A DNA stretch of 64,000 nt, taken from contig NC_056003.1 in assembly GCF_018446385.1 (NCBI RefSeq), positions 20,705,198 to 20,769,197 on the forward strand. The letters run 5' to 3'. Positions 1-11,194 of this stretch are shown piece by piece. Numbering within the stretch: position 1 is the first letter of the stretch; every line of letters starts with the position of its first letter. This DNA comes from Zingiber officinale. Taxonomy: Eukaryota > Streptophyta > Magnoliopsida > Zingiberales > Zingiberaceae. The position numbers were made by a program, and so were the translations under genes. The notes under the pieces are model-generated. The model had not been told where the DNA came from. It saw only the letters and a list, made by a program, of their open reading frames with translations, and made no database searches.

Positions 1-156
1 GTGGAGATATGTAGAGATCTTTTGGGTATAACACTAGTTATGGTGAATTTGTAGAAATTTTTCTTTTAAATAAGATGCACAATTAAAGAATGCTGAGTTT
101 TTTTATTGCCTACCTGAGCGCTTTTTGATTTATCTGATAGTTAGTAAGAAAATTTA

Positions 157-1253
157 GGCGGCGTTTGGTTCTCTCCTAGGAATCGGAATGAGAATGAGTA
201 TTATAGAATGAGAATGAGTATGAACTTGAGTTTCATTCTTAAAAATAATATTTGGTTAGTTGAATATTTTCAATTGGAATGAACCTAAATTTCTTTTTTT
301 ACCCTTAGAGGAGAATAAGAGAAAAAATTAAATGGGAGTGAAAGTTGAATGTGAGAGAAACATATGATGAGAGAGAAAGTGTGATGAGAGAGAAAGTATA
401 ATGGAAAAAAATGAAGAGAGGGAAACTATGATGAGAGAAAATGAGGAGAGAGTACTTGATAGGAGAGAGAGAAGAAAAAAGTACGATGAGAGAGAAAGAG
501 TGATGAGAAAAAATTAAGAGAGAGAAAATATGATGAGAGAAAATGAAAGATTGAGGAAAGTGAAAGTATGATGAGAGAGAAAGAGTGGTGGGAAAAATGA
601 AGAGAGAGAAAGTGTGATGAAAGAAAATGAGAGATTGAGGAGAGAGAAAGTGTGTTGAGAGAGAATGTATGATTAGAGAAAATGAGGAGAGAGAGTGTGA
701 TGGGATAGAATGAAGAGAGAGAGAGATGGGAGAGAATGAAGAGAGAGAATGAAGAGAAAGAAAGTGTGATGAGAGAAAATCAAGAGAGAATGGTAAGAGA
801 GATTGAGAAAAGAGAGAAAGTATGATGAAAAAATGAGAAGAGAATATGTAATGGGAGAGAAGTGTAACAGAAAAGAATGAAGAGAGAGAAAATAAGGAGA
901 GAGTGTGTGATGAGAGAAAATGATAGAGAATGTGTGATGAGAGAGAATGAGGAGAGAGAAAGTATGTTGAGAGAGAAAGTGTGATGATAGAATAAGGAGA
1001 GAGAAAATATGATAAGAGAGAACAAGGAGAGAGAGTGAATGAAAGAAAAATTGAACAAATATGCTAAAGGTATTTTTGTCTAAAACTTAATTCATATTCC
1101 TATTCATCAAAACTTAAGGGAGGGGACGAGTTTTATCCATATCTAAGTTTTTGGGTTTCATTCCGAAATCTTGATTCCATTCCCGTCAACCAAACACAAG
1201 ATTTAGGAATGAATCGATTCCCTCATTCCTAAACCCCTAAATCAAACGTCATT
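157..1253. mobile_element. Non-autonomous PIF/Harbinger-like element, purine-rich interior
   Basis: The two ends are inverted and related. The left end carries GGCGGCGTTTGGTT, and the right end, read on the minus strand, carries AATGACGTTTGATT; both are followed by GGAATGAG-type sequence. A TTA lies immediately outside each end (154-156 and 1254-1256), as expected for the 3-bp target duplication of Harbinger elements. No transposase is present. The superfamily call rests on the TTA and on the GTTTGGTT-type end, and the terminal match is imperfect (9 of 14). Confidence 0.5.
300..1060 (+). repeat. Degenerate GA-rich tandem repeat
   Basis: This is the interior of the Harbinger-like element. It is about 760 bp of nearly pure purine on the + strand, built from variants of GAGAGAGAAAGTGTGATGAG with irregular spacing. 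Reading frames here encode only Ser/Leu/Phe-rich low-complexity peptides on the minus strand and are not genes. Confidence 0.85.
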
Positions 1254-1574
1254 TTAACATGACAAGGGGCCACCAATGAGGTGGGAGTCTAAAGGTATAA
1301 TCGTTGTTGATAAGCAAAGTTTTGAGAGTAATAATCGAAGACAAATTACCTTATTTGTCTTAGCAATGGCATTATATTTAGCAACGATAGTAGAGCAAGG
1401 TGTCATTGAACTATCAATCCTTTGATGACTTTCAAGGAGATTAAACTTTTTCCAAAAAAAAAAAAAATCATCAACCATTAGAGGACAACTTTGGCCAAAA
1501 AGACATGACATGTACGCGTGTCGAATATTGAACTAGTCGAGGTCAAAATCTATCTAAGATGTTACTTGAATTAT

Positions 1575-3605
1575 TTTTCAAAAGTTTACTAATGGATACA
1601 TGTAAATTTAAAAAATTTTCAAATCACACAACATATTTTGAGAATGATCTAAGGGCACACTAATTTGGATGATGTTCTTGTTCTACCTCTCCTACCAACA
1701 TTAATTTTTCATACGTCAATTTTTAATACATCCAAGTCATATTGAAACATTTAAATTTTAAAATAAGGTTCGGATGCATGCAACCTCAACAACTCTTTCT
1801 CTCTCTACTCATGTAAAGTAAATTTCTATTACCTGTCGATTTATATAACTTGATTTTTTAAAATTTAATTACTAAAATCAAAACTAAGATCTGACATCAA
1901 ATTTATCTTCTCAAAATTTTACTCGTTTATATGGTTGTAAATTCACAAAAATCTAAATAGTGTAGGTCTATTAATGGATTTTGATCAAAATTTATTAATC
2001 GACCTAGAACAGTTCAATTGCATTCATTCCAAGTTTGTGAGTTTCTGAAGTGCCTTGAAGTCTAAATGTGTCATCCATTGCTATTTTTATGCTTCCTTAA
2101 TAGTGCCAAGGAGAAAAAAAGTGTTCATCTAGAATGCTTGGGCCTGGTCTCTTGGAGACTACTAAAGCATTCTACTTGGAAATTAGTATAATATTAGATC
2201 ACCTCTAGGGAGCCCAAAATAAGTAATTGATGACACCTTTGAACTCCTTGCAACCTATAAACTCACAAGACTTGAAATTGATGCAATTTGATCTATGTAA
2301 ATCGATCAGTGAGTTTTGGTCAGTAAATTTTGATCGCAACTCACTAATAGATCTATGCTAGATTTCTATAAACTTGCATCCATCTAGTAGGGTTGAGTGA
2401 GAGGAAGATAGATATAGTGTCAAACTTTGGTTCTGATTAAGGAACACTTTGGGCTTGTTGTGGGGGAGATTAGACCCAACTTGGTCCTAGTATATTCTCA
2501 TATCAGGCCCAATGTGATCTTGGTCTCTAAAAGCAGACCGTGATCAAGTTGGGTCTGGTCTCCACACACCAGACTTATAGTGTTCCTTGATCAGAACCAA
2601 GGTTTGACATCATATATATATATATATATATATATATTTCTCTCATTCAACCATATCGGATGGGTGCAAGTTTGAATTTCGGGTGCAAGTTTGTAGAAAT
2701 TCAAATAGTCGAAGTTCATTAGGATTCAGTCAAAATCCACTAATTGACTTATAAAGCTTAGATTGTACTCATTCAGGTTCTGTGGATGTTTGAGATCACA
2801 AGGAGTCCAAAAGTACCCTCCATTACTTATTTTGAGCTCTCAGAAGTACTCTAGTATTATGCTAACTTTTAGTTAAAACGCTTGAGTCGGGTCTCTTGGA
2901 GATCAGAACCATGTTGGGCTTGATCTTAGAGTAGACTAGGACTAAGTTGGGCCTAGTTCCTGGTCTGCTCTCAAGTTAGGCCCACTGTGGTTCCAGGAGA
3001 CTAGGCCCAAGCGTTCTAGTTGAAAACTTTTTTCTCCTTGGTACTAATAAGGAAGTCTGAAAACGGTAAAGGATGACACATTTGGACTCCATGGAACTTT
3101 AAAAACTTACAAGACTTAGAATGGGTGCGATCAAATCTCGTTAGGTTGATTAGTATATTTTGATTGAAATCCACTAATGGACTTAGATATTTGGATTTTT
3201 ATGAATTTATGACCACATGAAAGACTAAAGTATGGAGAAGGTAGATTTGAGGTCAAATTTTGGTTTTGATTTTAATAGTTAAATAAAAAAAAATAGAGTT
3301 GTATAAATTGACAGGTGAGAGCAAGGTAGAGAGAGATTTGGTTTTCACAAGTAGAGATAGGGAAAGAAAAAGTAGAGAGAGTGAGGGAAATATTGAGGTT
3401 GCATGCATCAAACTATAAAATATTTTTTATATTTAATTTTTTTGAAGATGGCTCGGATGCTTTGGAAGTAGGAATTGAAATTTGTGGTTAACAGAAAGAG
3501 TAGAATGAGAAAACCATTCAAATCAGTATGCCCTTTTGTCATTCTCAAAGTTGCGTGATTTAAGAATTTTCTAAATCTGTGTGCGCCCTTGATAAATTCT
3601 CAATT
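1575..3605. mobile_element. Giant foldback (long inverted-repeat) element
   Basis: The left half (about 1575-2490) reappears as an imperfect reverse complement in the right half (about 2540-3605). Matching landmarks are GATGCATGCAACCTCAA near 1772 against its complement near 3400; TGCTTGGGCCTGGTCTC near 2137 against its complement near 3000; and GGAACACT at 2441 against AGTGTTCC at about 2578. The centre drifts from about 2513 to 2591, so the arms carry indels, and an extra small inverted segment lies at 2875-2985. There is no protein coding. It resembles foldback or long-TIR non-autonomous DNA elements. Exact ends and target duplication were not resolved. Confidence 0.7.
2612..2637. repeat. 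(AT)n microsatellite
   Basis: An uninterrupted AT dinucleotide run lies just right of the centre of the foldback element. Confidence 0.95.
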
Positions 3606-5520
3606 ATCACATTAATGACCGAATCAAAATAGATAACTACCAATCATGCCACTGCGGACATTTCGATCTAACCTATAGAGGCAAATAATGGTTGAGTAAT
3701 GACCATTAAGTGGAGTTAATGATTATCAAGGGTTTGAGCTTATAAATTGAGTATCTTCTCGGGTAATTTATCATCGATCCATCCATTAGCAAATAACTTT
3801 TCCTTCACGATCTTTTACTCTCCACCTTTTTTTTAGCTCACTTTCCTCATGATAGCATTTGAGTATTGATACGAAATATTATGAGTAGACCCAAAAGTGG
3901 CATGGAAGTCAAAGCTAAGGTGAGGTGGCAGCTAGGGCGTCACCCTCATTAGGGCTTAGCTCCTCATTCGGTGCCAAGGCCTTAGGTATTAGGATAGTTG
4001 GCCTAAAAGTCAATCGTACTTGAAGGATTCAGTGCTCCACTTGTGAATAACCGGTTGGCACAAAGACCAGTCAAAATTATGACCCGCACAACATAACTTT
4101 GTTATATAACCGTCCAACTCAAAGGTCGGTCGGATGTATCTAAGTTGGGTGTTCGCTCTCAATATATGACTGAACGTCCTAGAGAGGGTGGGCTTAATAA
4201 ACCTATCTCTTCATTTAGTGTCAAGATATATAGACTAAACCCGAACTACCCTGGAGTCGATTGAGCATATGACGTTCAGTTCCCCATTTCTGCAATGTTA
4301 CTTTCAGCTTACAGATTCAGTCTTACAGTGTTGTACAACCTTCACTATAAATCAGACCGTCACAAGGCCGGTCGTATTTAAGAATCCAAGCGCCTTGTTA
4401 TCCAATAGTTATTCTCCTATCATACGTTCGGTCGGTTCTAGAGTTGACCGGACTTGCGCAACTTGGCTCCTCATTACTTATCAAATCTTCAGTATGAGCC
4501 TACGAGCATATTGTTGACAGGATTTATGTCGAGTCGGACTTATGTGATTCAACTCTGAGCATAAGATAATTCTCATTACAAATCCGGTCAGACATAGAGA
4601 CGATTGGGATACCCCGTCTGTCCAAGTATTTGGCTAGGTTATATTCCAAAAGACAACATTGTCAGGGAATTGTAATAGATTGTCAGAATGATAGCTATTT
4701 ATCAAAGAATATTGTTCGGTTACAATATATGCATTCAATGGAACATTCTTACGAAAGTGACTATACAACTTCTATCATTATTGTAGAGGTTACACCGGAC
4801 TGTTCATATACATGTAAAAGAAGATTTCTCGAAAGATAATTATATAAATGTCAGACTATATGTCTTCTATTATCCGACATCTTCTAACACCGAATATTAC
4901 TTATCACCTCATTATTAATTACATAATTATGAAATGTGATATAAAAAGGACATTCTCTCAGCTGAGGAGGTACGTTTTTGACGGACTTGCACAACATTAC
5001 TCTTTGCTACGCTTACTCAATTTTATTGTAGTTTTTCTCCATATTTTGTTTGGCCATCTACTGATTTGAGTGTTGAAGGGCGTACGTTAGGGACTCCTTC
5101 CCTGATCTTTGTCCTAATGTTCCGTTGGCTCTTTCGAGTATGGGCGAAAAGGAGTACCAAGCGTCATCGTTTCTCCCTAGCAAAGTCTTCTCCAAATTAA
5201 TGTCAAAGTGACTTGTCCAATGCGCTATCTCCACAACTTTCAAAGAGAATCATATACTATTTAATTTGCTATGAAGAATCATGTTTAGTTACAAAGTGGT
5301 TGGGTCGTTGTATCTTAAAAAAAACGTCCTTTAAGACTTCTAAGCATTATCTGAGAGGGAACAACCTATTTTATAAAAAATTGTGTTAAATACGGCCTCG
5401 AGAATTCAATTTCCCGACCTTCCAGCTATAAGCCGCTTGACTTATCTTTTTTTCTCAGCTGTCAAGTACTATGATTCAACTGAGTGTCCCAAGCTCACCT
5501 ACTCAGCATTGTCTCCTACA
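3606..5520. other. Gene-free, repeat-derived spacer
   Basis: No supportable gene is present. Motifs such as GGTCGGTCGGAT and ACCGGTTGGCAC recur through 4030-4600, and the sequence has the mixed composition of a decayed LTR element, but I could not define termini. Short open frames at 4269-5069 lack any recognisable domain. Confidence 0.35.
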
Positions 5521-5521
5521 G

Positions 5522-5628
5522 GCAGGATCCTCTGGTCCTCGGACTAGGGGCAGTGATAGGTGGATTCCACCTATCACTATAGTGGACTAGGACCCTAGTC
5601 AGCTAAATGCGGACCAGAGTATCCCTGC
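5522..5628. repeat. Hairpin-forming inverted repeat
   Basis: A perfect 12-bp inverted repeat, AGTGATAGGTGG (5552-5563) and CCACCTATCACT (5567-5578), is separated by three bases. Both sides continue into an outer imperfect stem in which CTCTGGTCC and GACTAGGG on the left pair with CCCTAGTC and GGACCAGAG on the right. It could be a small foldback element or an RNA hairpin. Confidence 0.7.
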
Positions 5629-5750
5629 TCGTCTCCTAAGCCACTCGACTTAGCTGTCTCTCAAGCCGCGCGACTTAGATGTCTCTCAAGTCGTCCGACT
5701 TAACTCTATCTTTCAAGCCGTTTGACTCGATCGTCTCTTGAGTCACCATT
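5628..5750. repeat. Short degenerate tandem repeat
   Basis: Four or five diverged copies of a roughly 30-bp unit of the form TCTCTCAAGCCGCGCGACTT follow the hairpin directly. Confidence 0.6.
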
Positions 5751-5775
5751 TAGCTTTACAAGGCATCCAACAGCT

Positions 5776-6428
5776 CAGGGCCGACCCTAGATTTTAAAGG
5801 GTTCAGTGAAAAAAAACTCTTTATATTTATATAATAATAATAATAAAATCGATACTATAAAAATAATTTTATTAACAGAATAAGAATTTACCATAATAAA
5901 AAGAGATCAAACAAACTAATTGAGTAATCTAAAATTATTTTTCATTTAATCATCCGCCAAGCTAAATCAACATGGATCAAATAAAAAAACTCCACCTAAA
6001 TTGAAGCCTCAAAGAGTCTAAGCGCGTGTGTAGTGTCAATGAGCATCGGTGGTGATGCAACGACGATGACATTGGAAATCACAGTGTAGGAACTAGGAAG
6101 GTGGGTATCAGTGGCGGTCAAAGTGGGCGAAAGCGAAGAGTTTGAGTGTGAGACAAGGAACAAAAGTGAATTTAGGGTTTAGGAAGAAATAGGAAAAAAC
6201 AGAGGAAGCAAAGATATGATTGAACTCCCTCCCGTAGGTATTTCTCTCTTTTATTATTATCACTTTTATAAAAAAAATCTACAATCATTTTAGATTTTAT
6301 AATTAGATCTTTTTAAATTAATTTTTTATTCAATAAATATTAACATTTTTTTACTAATAGAAGTGGGGCCTGCCCAAGGTGGGGCCCTGTGCGCCAGCCC
6401 CACCTTGACCACCCTAGGGCCGGTCCTG
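5776..6428. mobile_element. hAT-type non-autonomous element
   Basis: The left end is CAGGGCCGACCCTAG. The right end, read on the minus strand, is CAGGACCGGCCCTAG, giving a 15-bp terminal inverted repeat with two differences. The flanking 8-mers CAACAGCT (5768-5775) and CAACAACT (6429-6436) differ at one base and fit the 8-bp target duplication of hAT elements. The 653-bp body encodes no transposase. Confidence 0.75.
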
Positions 6429-6507
6429 CAACAACTCATCCTCCTAAATCAGCCTTCTGTTTGGGCGTCAACGAGTACTCTGACTTGACTAAGTTTCTTG
6501 AGCCCTC

Positions 6508-6757
6508 CAAAAAAATTAAAAAATGATAAACTCAGTTAGCTTTAATGAGTATCCTTGGGATGATCAGCCTAGCTCTATTATCGGTCACCAGAATAAATCA
6601 GAAAGCGTGTGATGCGGTCAGCCCAGAAACCCGACATCCTTTGGTTGTGTTTCCATTTGGAGGAAAATTTTTTACAAATACGTCATAGCTAGGGATTGAA
6701 CCGCGAGTGTCTGGGTGATAATCTAGATGTCCTATCACGAACCATAGCCCCGGGGAA
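6508..6757 (-). mobile_element. tRNA-derived SINE (family A)
   Basis: Read on the minus strand the element begins CCCCGGGGCTATGGTTCGTG, carries a box-B-like GCGGTTCAATCCC, and ends in a T/A-rich tail (TTTATCATTTTTTAA). A second copy is at 13047-13292. It is flanked by the 13-bp direct repeat TTCTTGAGCCCTC at 6495-6507 and 6758-6770, as expected for LINE-assisted integration. Confidence 0.8.
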
Positions 6758-6770
6758 TTCTTGAGCCCTC

Positions 6771-6979
6771 TTATGTGGGAAAAGACGATACGCTTGCTCC
6801 AGTATCCCTGTCAATCTTGTCTAGATCAATACAGAAGAGGTAAATCAAGAATGACTATTAGTTATTAATATAAATGCATGGTTAAAATATAAAAGAGGAC
6901 ATGCTCTCAGACGTGTCAAGTTTTAACTCTAATCTTATATGATAATTAAGGTCCATGTCTTAACCACTGTACGGAGAGA
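6771..6979 (-). mobile_element. tRNA-like SINE (family B) at the same target site
   Basis: On the minus strand this starts CTCCGTACAGTGGTTAAGAC, with a box-A-like GTGGTTAAGACATGG and a decayed box-B-like AGAGTTAAAACTTG. A third copy of the 13-mer TTCTTGAGCCCTC follows at 6980-6992, so this element and the family-A SINE lie in series between three copies of one target sequence. A related copy is at about 35585. Confidence 0.6.
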
Positions 6980-6992
6980 TTCTTGAGCCCTC

Positions 6993-7950
6993 CTAACTCG
7001 TCGACTCGGTTGTCTGTCTTCCGATCACCTCAATTCATCTCGTATGCCCGCTCAACTTGACTTTCTCAGCATCCCAGTCTTCTAGAGCACGTTTTCTCCA
7101 TATCTGTGATATTCAAAGTGACTACATAAGTTAGTCGTTTGAATTTAATATTTTTATTTATAATTTTGTATCAATATTAAAAATGGAGGAATTTAGTCCT
7201 TGGGCATGGAGGATCTTATCCAAGTTCGCATAAGACAATAAGTCGGTGGCCACCTTAACTAGACTTTGCTGTTTAATATCACTCCCCATTTGTGATAGTA
7301 CCTTTCAAAAGCAGATCTTGTACCTTAACCAAATACAAATATATGCAGGGAGCAAACAACTCCAAAAGCAGTGGGGCAGGTTGAAGGAAGCCATTAGAAG
7401 AGCAAAGTGAATTCGTCTCCTGCCTCCTCCTCCTCCTCCTTGCAGTTGCCAGAGAGATAGAGATGATGCATATTGATGGCTTGAGATGGGAGCATAATGA
7501 TGAGGGAATGGAGGGGAAGGCATGAGCTGCCGCCATTAATGATGCTGCCAAGGTATGGATATTCATGCTCCGAGCAGCTTGCTCTCTCTCTCTCTCTCTC
7601 ACTTCTTTTGCCTTCTAAAGGTGCAGCAACTCTCTGTGGCAGATCATGGTCTGATCAGTAAGATCAAATCCTTCACTTTTGCTCAGACTTCATCTTTCAA
7701 TGCTTCATCAAACAAATGCTAGCAAAACATCAAGTCCTAACTAATTTATCAATACCCTTTCTCTTTCTGGATAGATATATCAGTCAGTTTTATTTAAAAT
7801 TATCGATAAATCTTGAGAAAACTCTTTTAATGTATTTATGCCTCTGGATCTAAATTCGATAACATAAATTAAGAACGGTGAATTAAATTGAGAGCACATC
7901 TCTAAATTTTTACTTTACTAGTTTAAGAATTCATTGTTTTCAATTTACGC
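6993..7950. other. Gene-free spacer
   Basis: No supportable gene. There is a CT run at 7583-7601 and a CCT-repeat at 7422-7440. A minus-strand open frame at 7279-7602 begins in the low-complexity CT run, has Arg-rich and Leu-rich stretches and no domain, so it is not called. Confidence 0.5.
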
Positions 7951-8839
7951 TGATCCGGTGATAAGGAGGGGTTCTGGTCAGTAGGGTGGTTAATGACATG
8001 GTGGAGGTCAAAGTCAAGCTAGTCAACTTCCCGGTATTATTGTCCGATCGGACAACCCCCTTTTCCAATTTTGAGGAAGAACTGCCGAGCCTACATGAAG
8101 CAGACGTTAGCACAGCTCGGCCAAGTACCAAGCTTTCGGCGCTCAGACAAACAAGGTATGCGTCGAGCGGCTAGTCCGCTCGGACTCACACCGGCAAAAT
8201 AGTGACGACCGAGCAGACTACATTCAAACATAGCTTCTCCGTTCTATATAGCAGCGGAGCCTGGACAGCGGATGCTTGCCGAGCGGCCATTCCGCTCGGC
8301 CCGAGGACAAGATCGCCCGGACGGTCGATAGTTGGTCGAGCGGCTCTTCCGCTCGGCTTGTAACAGACAAAAGGAGGATAAGAGGATATCTTTCTGGGAA
8401 TCTGTGCCGCCGACAGACGGCATGCTTGGTGGCATGGTCAGGTAGAAGATCGTACGATGGAAGCTTCCGCTATCTTGTCAAAGATATGCTCGGGTCGTTA
8501 AGGTATGATGTTAGAGATACTTTTCTGTCACGTCTCTTCAGGGTATGCATCGGGGAGCGTGCACGCGCTCCCAGAGAGTCCTATATAAAGACCCCCAAGA
8601 TTTGACGGAGGTATGCATAATCTCTACTGTAGCCACAGTTACTCTGTCATTTTGCTTCCTCGTTTCTTCTACATTGTTGGTGTTTGACTTGAGCGTCGGA
8701 GGGTCATCGTCGGGGAACCCCTCCCCGGCTCGGCACTGACGTTGCTGTGGTTACAGACTTCATTGACGAAGAGTCCACCACTAATCATCAGGAGTGCTGC
8801 GCCCTCAGTATCCATTGTCTCAACTCTTGGATAGGATCA
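7951..8839 (+). mobile_element. Solo LTR (TGATCC...GGATCA family)
   Basis: This 889-bp segment begins TGATCC and ends GGATCA. Its flanks are TACGC (7946-7950) and TATGC (8840-8844), a 5-bp target duplication with one transition. A TATA box (TATATAAAG at 8582-8590) sets the transcriptional direction as +. No internal retrotransposon sequence adjoins, so it is a solo LTR. A related LTR 3' end lies inverted at 17337-17512. GC-rich sequence gives spurious open frames. Confidence 0.8.
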
Positions 8840-9800
8840 TATGCTGTCAAATTTAAACTTGAGAGCATAGATATTTCAAGATGGTTTTCAAAAATACATT
8901 AATTTTTGTTTAAAATGATTCAGAATTTTGAATGACTTAACACCATTTGAAAATTTAAAAGTGTGTTATTTTTCAAATTAGGAAAAGTTTTAGGAACAAA
9001 TTGATAGTGTTGTTAATTAGTATCATTAACTTAGGCTTTATAATGAATTTATGATAAATTTTATCAAGTATTTACAAGCTTAATAATTTACTATTCTTAA
9101 TTTATGTTGTAAATTTCGATCCGATTGGATAAATATAATAAGAAGGCTTTCAAAATTACATTTGTTTTAATTTGAAATGATTTGAAGTTTTCTAGTGTTA
9201 CCCATCAATTTTAAACGAAACTCCCTGATGAACTTATAGAGAAAGAAGAAGGGTATTTCGAAAATATAATATGTGATTTAGATATTATAAAAATTGATTA
9301 CGTGATTTAAATAATATCAAATTTTACTTACCCAATCCGTAAAATGCCGATAGGAAAGGATTTCTCCAAGATGAAATCTTGGAGAGACAAATGGAGTGTT
9401 CAATGCACACCCACCAAACCTGTTGGCTCAAACCAAGGCTCCTCCATGGCAATGCGTATTGGATACTTTGAATGGTGCCACAAATAACAACACAAAACAA
9501 AGCCAAAGATTCGACAGGATACTAATGAACTGCCCTCACAAAGAATCCAATGCTCTTCTCTCTCTCTCTCTCTCAAACGCATGCCACTTTAAGTTCTATT
9601 CTGTTCTGCTTCTTCTCTCCTCTTCCTTTTGTTCATGATTTTTATTTTTATGTTTCTTTCTTTCTATTAACTATTTACCGAGCTCTGCAGTAATCAGGGC
9701 TTGTGGGGGTCCTCCATTCCAAAAGCCTCCAAAATGTTTAAGATCACGTTGGCAATTGCAGATAGCACAGTCTGCAGATCAGAAGGAAGCAAGGAATAAC
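8840..9800 (+). promoter_or_regulatory. Upstream region of the SMR gene
   Basis: AT-rich to about 9350, then more complex sequence. A pyrimidine-rich stretch (9557-9640, including a CT run) looks like promoter-proximal or 5'-leader sequence for the gene starting at 9801. No TATA box could be assigned with confidence. A short open frame at 9396-9638 shows no domain. Confidence 0.35.
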
Positions 9801-10262
9801 ATGGATCTCAGAAGACATGGTGCAAGCTCCAAGCTTTTGATCGCTTCTCCTTCTGTTTCCTGTGGAGAGAGTAAAAACGAGGAGGGAGGCAGTGTAGGGA
9901 CAGAGAAGGTGGCAGAACCAGACCAGCTGGATCGAGAAGTGGACCGTTGCTACGCGGACGAGGACGGCGGCGATGGCTACCGCACGCCGACGTCGCCGAG
10001 CCGTAGAATTCCGGAGCCTCTCTCCTGCCCGCCGGCGCCCAGGAAGTCTAAGCCTTCTTCTTCTTCTTCTTCGCTGAGGTTGAAGAGGAGGAAGAGGAGC
10101 AGAGGAACGGAGGCGGAGGGGAGCGGGAGCTTTGCCAGCTCTAGCCCGGAGCTGGAGGACTTGCCTCCGGAGAGCAAGAAGGCTAGGAAGATGCTGCAGT
10201 GGAAGAGTGTGATTGAAGAAGATGCTGCTGCTGCTGCTCCTCTGTTTGAGCTGCATAAATGA
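9801..10262 (+). CDS. SMR: SIAMESE-related (SMR) cyclin-dependent kinase inhibitor
   Basis: A single-exon gene for 153 residues. The plant SMR signature is clear: RTPTS at residues 61-65, then RRIPE and CPPAPRK (76-82). This block is shared by SIAMESE/EL2-type inhibitors, which bind CDK-cyclin complexes in the nucleus, restrain mitosis and promote endoreduplication. A basic LKRRKR stretch and a Ser run follow, and the tail is KKARK, an Ala run and PLFELHK. The start is the first in-frame ATG; frame upstream is open only to a TTG, which plants would not normally use. Lack of introns and short length suit the family. Which SMR subtype it is cannot be told here. Confidence 0.85.
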   Translation: MDLRRHGASSKLLIASPSVSCGESKNEEGGSVGTEKVAEPDQLDREVDRCYADEDGGDGYRTPTSPSRRIPEPLSCPPAPRKSKPSSSSSSLRLKRRKRSRGTEAEGSGSFASSSPELEDLPPESKKARKMLQWKSVIEEDAAAAAPLFELHK

Positions 10263-11062
10263 TCAGAACTTTTCTTTAATTTCTTTTTATTTATTTATTT
10301 GTTTTCATTTGTTGATCTTTTGATTGGAACTTGGATTTTGATCGCGACGCTGGCTGTGGAAGTGATCGGATTTGGGTGTGTTTATAGATTGAATTTCTCA
10401 TTCGTATTGTTTGATCGTTCCTCCGGAATTTTGGCGACTGTGGAAGACGAAGACGCCATCAGTCACGGAGGACTTTTATATACATATATATATATATATT
10501 ATTTATCCTCGTATCTTAGATAATTTTTATATTAATATTTTTTTTATTCCACCTAATTATTATCATTCAACTAAAATATATTAAATTAATATTATATTAA
10601 AAAATATAATTAAAAAAGGGCTAGAAAGAATATATATATATATATGCACACCTACTAATAAAAAAATCTTTAATATCCTCTATTTCGTATCCTCCTCTAT
10701 TAAGTTGGATATCTAATTAGGTTCGGAGAGAATTGACATTTGGATAGAGTAGGCTAAGTTAGCTAACTTAGTTGGTTTGGTCTTGATGGGATGGGTGGTT
10801 TGGTCAGACTAGTAGGTCGGTCCAAACAAGTTAGGTGAATTCGTCGATCAATCAATTCAGACAAGTAAGTTAGGCTGTTTTGTGTTTTGTAGGGTAATTG
10901 GATTTGGATTGGTTGATGTGACCGATTTAGTTGACTTGATTGGTTCAAATAGTTTACTTAATCTGGTTTATCCATGGTCTGATCAAATTGATTGATTTCG
11001 TTGAGATAAGTTTAGTTATTTATATAATTTGGAAAAAAATACATCCTTTATTTTAATTGACG
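10263..11062. other. 3' flank and gene-free spacer
   Basis: The first ~200 bases probably include the SMR 3' UTR. An AT microsatellite is at 10485-10499 and another at 10631-10645. From 10740 to 11000 there is a degenerate GGTTGGTTTGG-type simple repeat with no gene. Confidence 0.5.
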
Positions 11063-11098
11063 GGGGTAGGGGTAGGGGTAGGGGTAGGGGTAGGGGCA
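11063..11098 (+). repeat. (GGGGTA)n hexamer repeat
   Basis: Five perfect GGGGTA units followed by GGGGCA. Runs of four G at 6-base spacing could fold as a G-quadruplex. It is not the standard plant telomere repeat TTTAGGG. Confidence 0.9.
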
Positions 11099-11194
11099 GG
11101 GGAGGACTAAGAGGGCGTGGGGCTTCCCCGTCTTGACGTGTGGCCAGGCGCGAGAAGCACCTCATGGATGACACGACAAGGTCAAGGGCGAGGA

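Noticed and set aside
780-1058. Minus-strand open frame of 92 residues, rich in Ser, Leu and Phe
   Set aside because: It is a read-through of the GA-repeat on the opposite strand, with no domain or sensible composition.
7279-7602. Minus-strand 107-residue frame and possible microRNA-like motifs nearby
   Set aside because: It starts in a CT run, has no recognisable domain, and neither a stable precursor nor a full match to a known microRNA could be shown.
8244-8605. Overlapping GC-rich open frames on both strands
   Set aside because: They lie wholly inside a solo LTR with clear ends and target duplication.
11063-11098. Interstitial telomere repeat
   Set aside because: The unit is GGGGTA, not TTTAGGG, and the run is only 36 bp.
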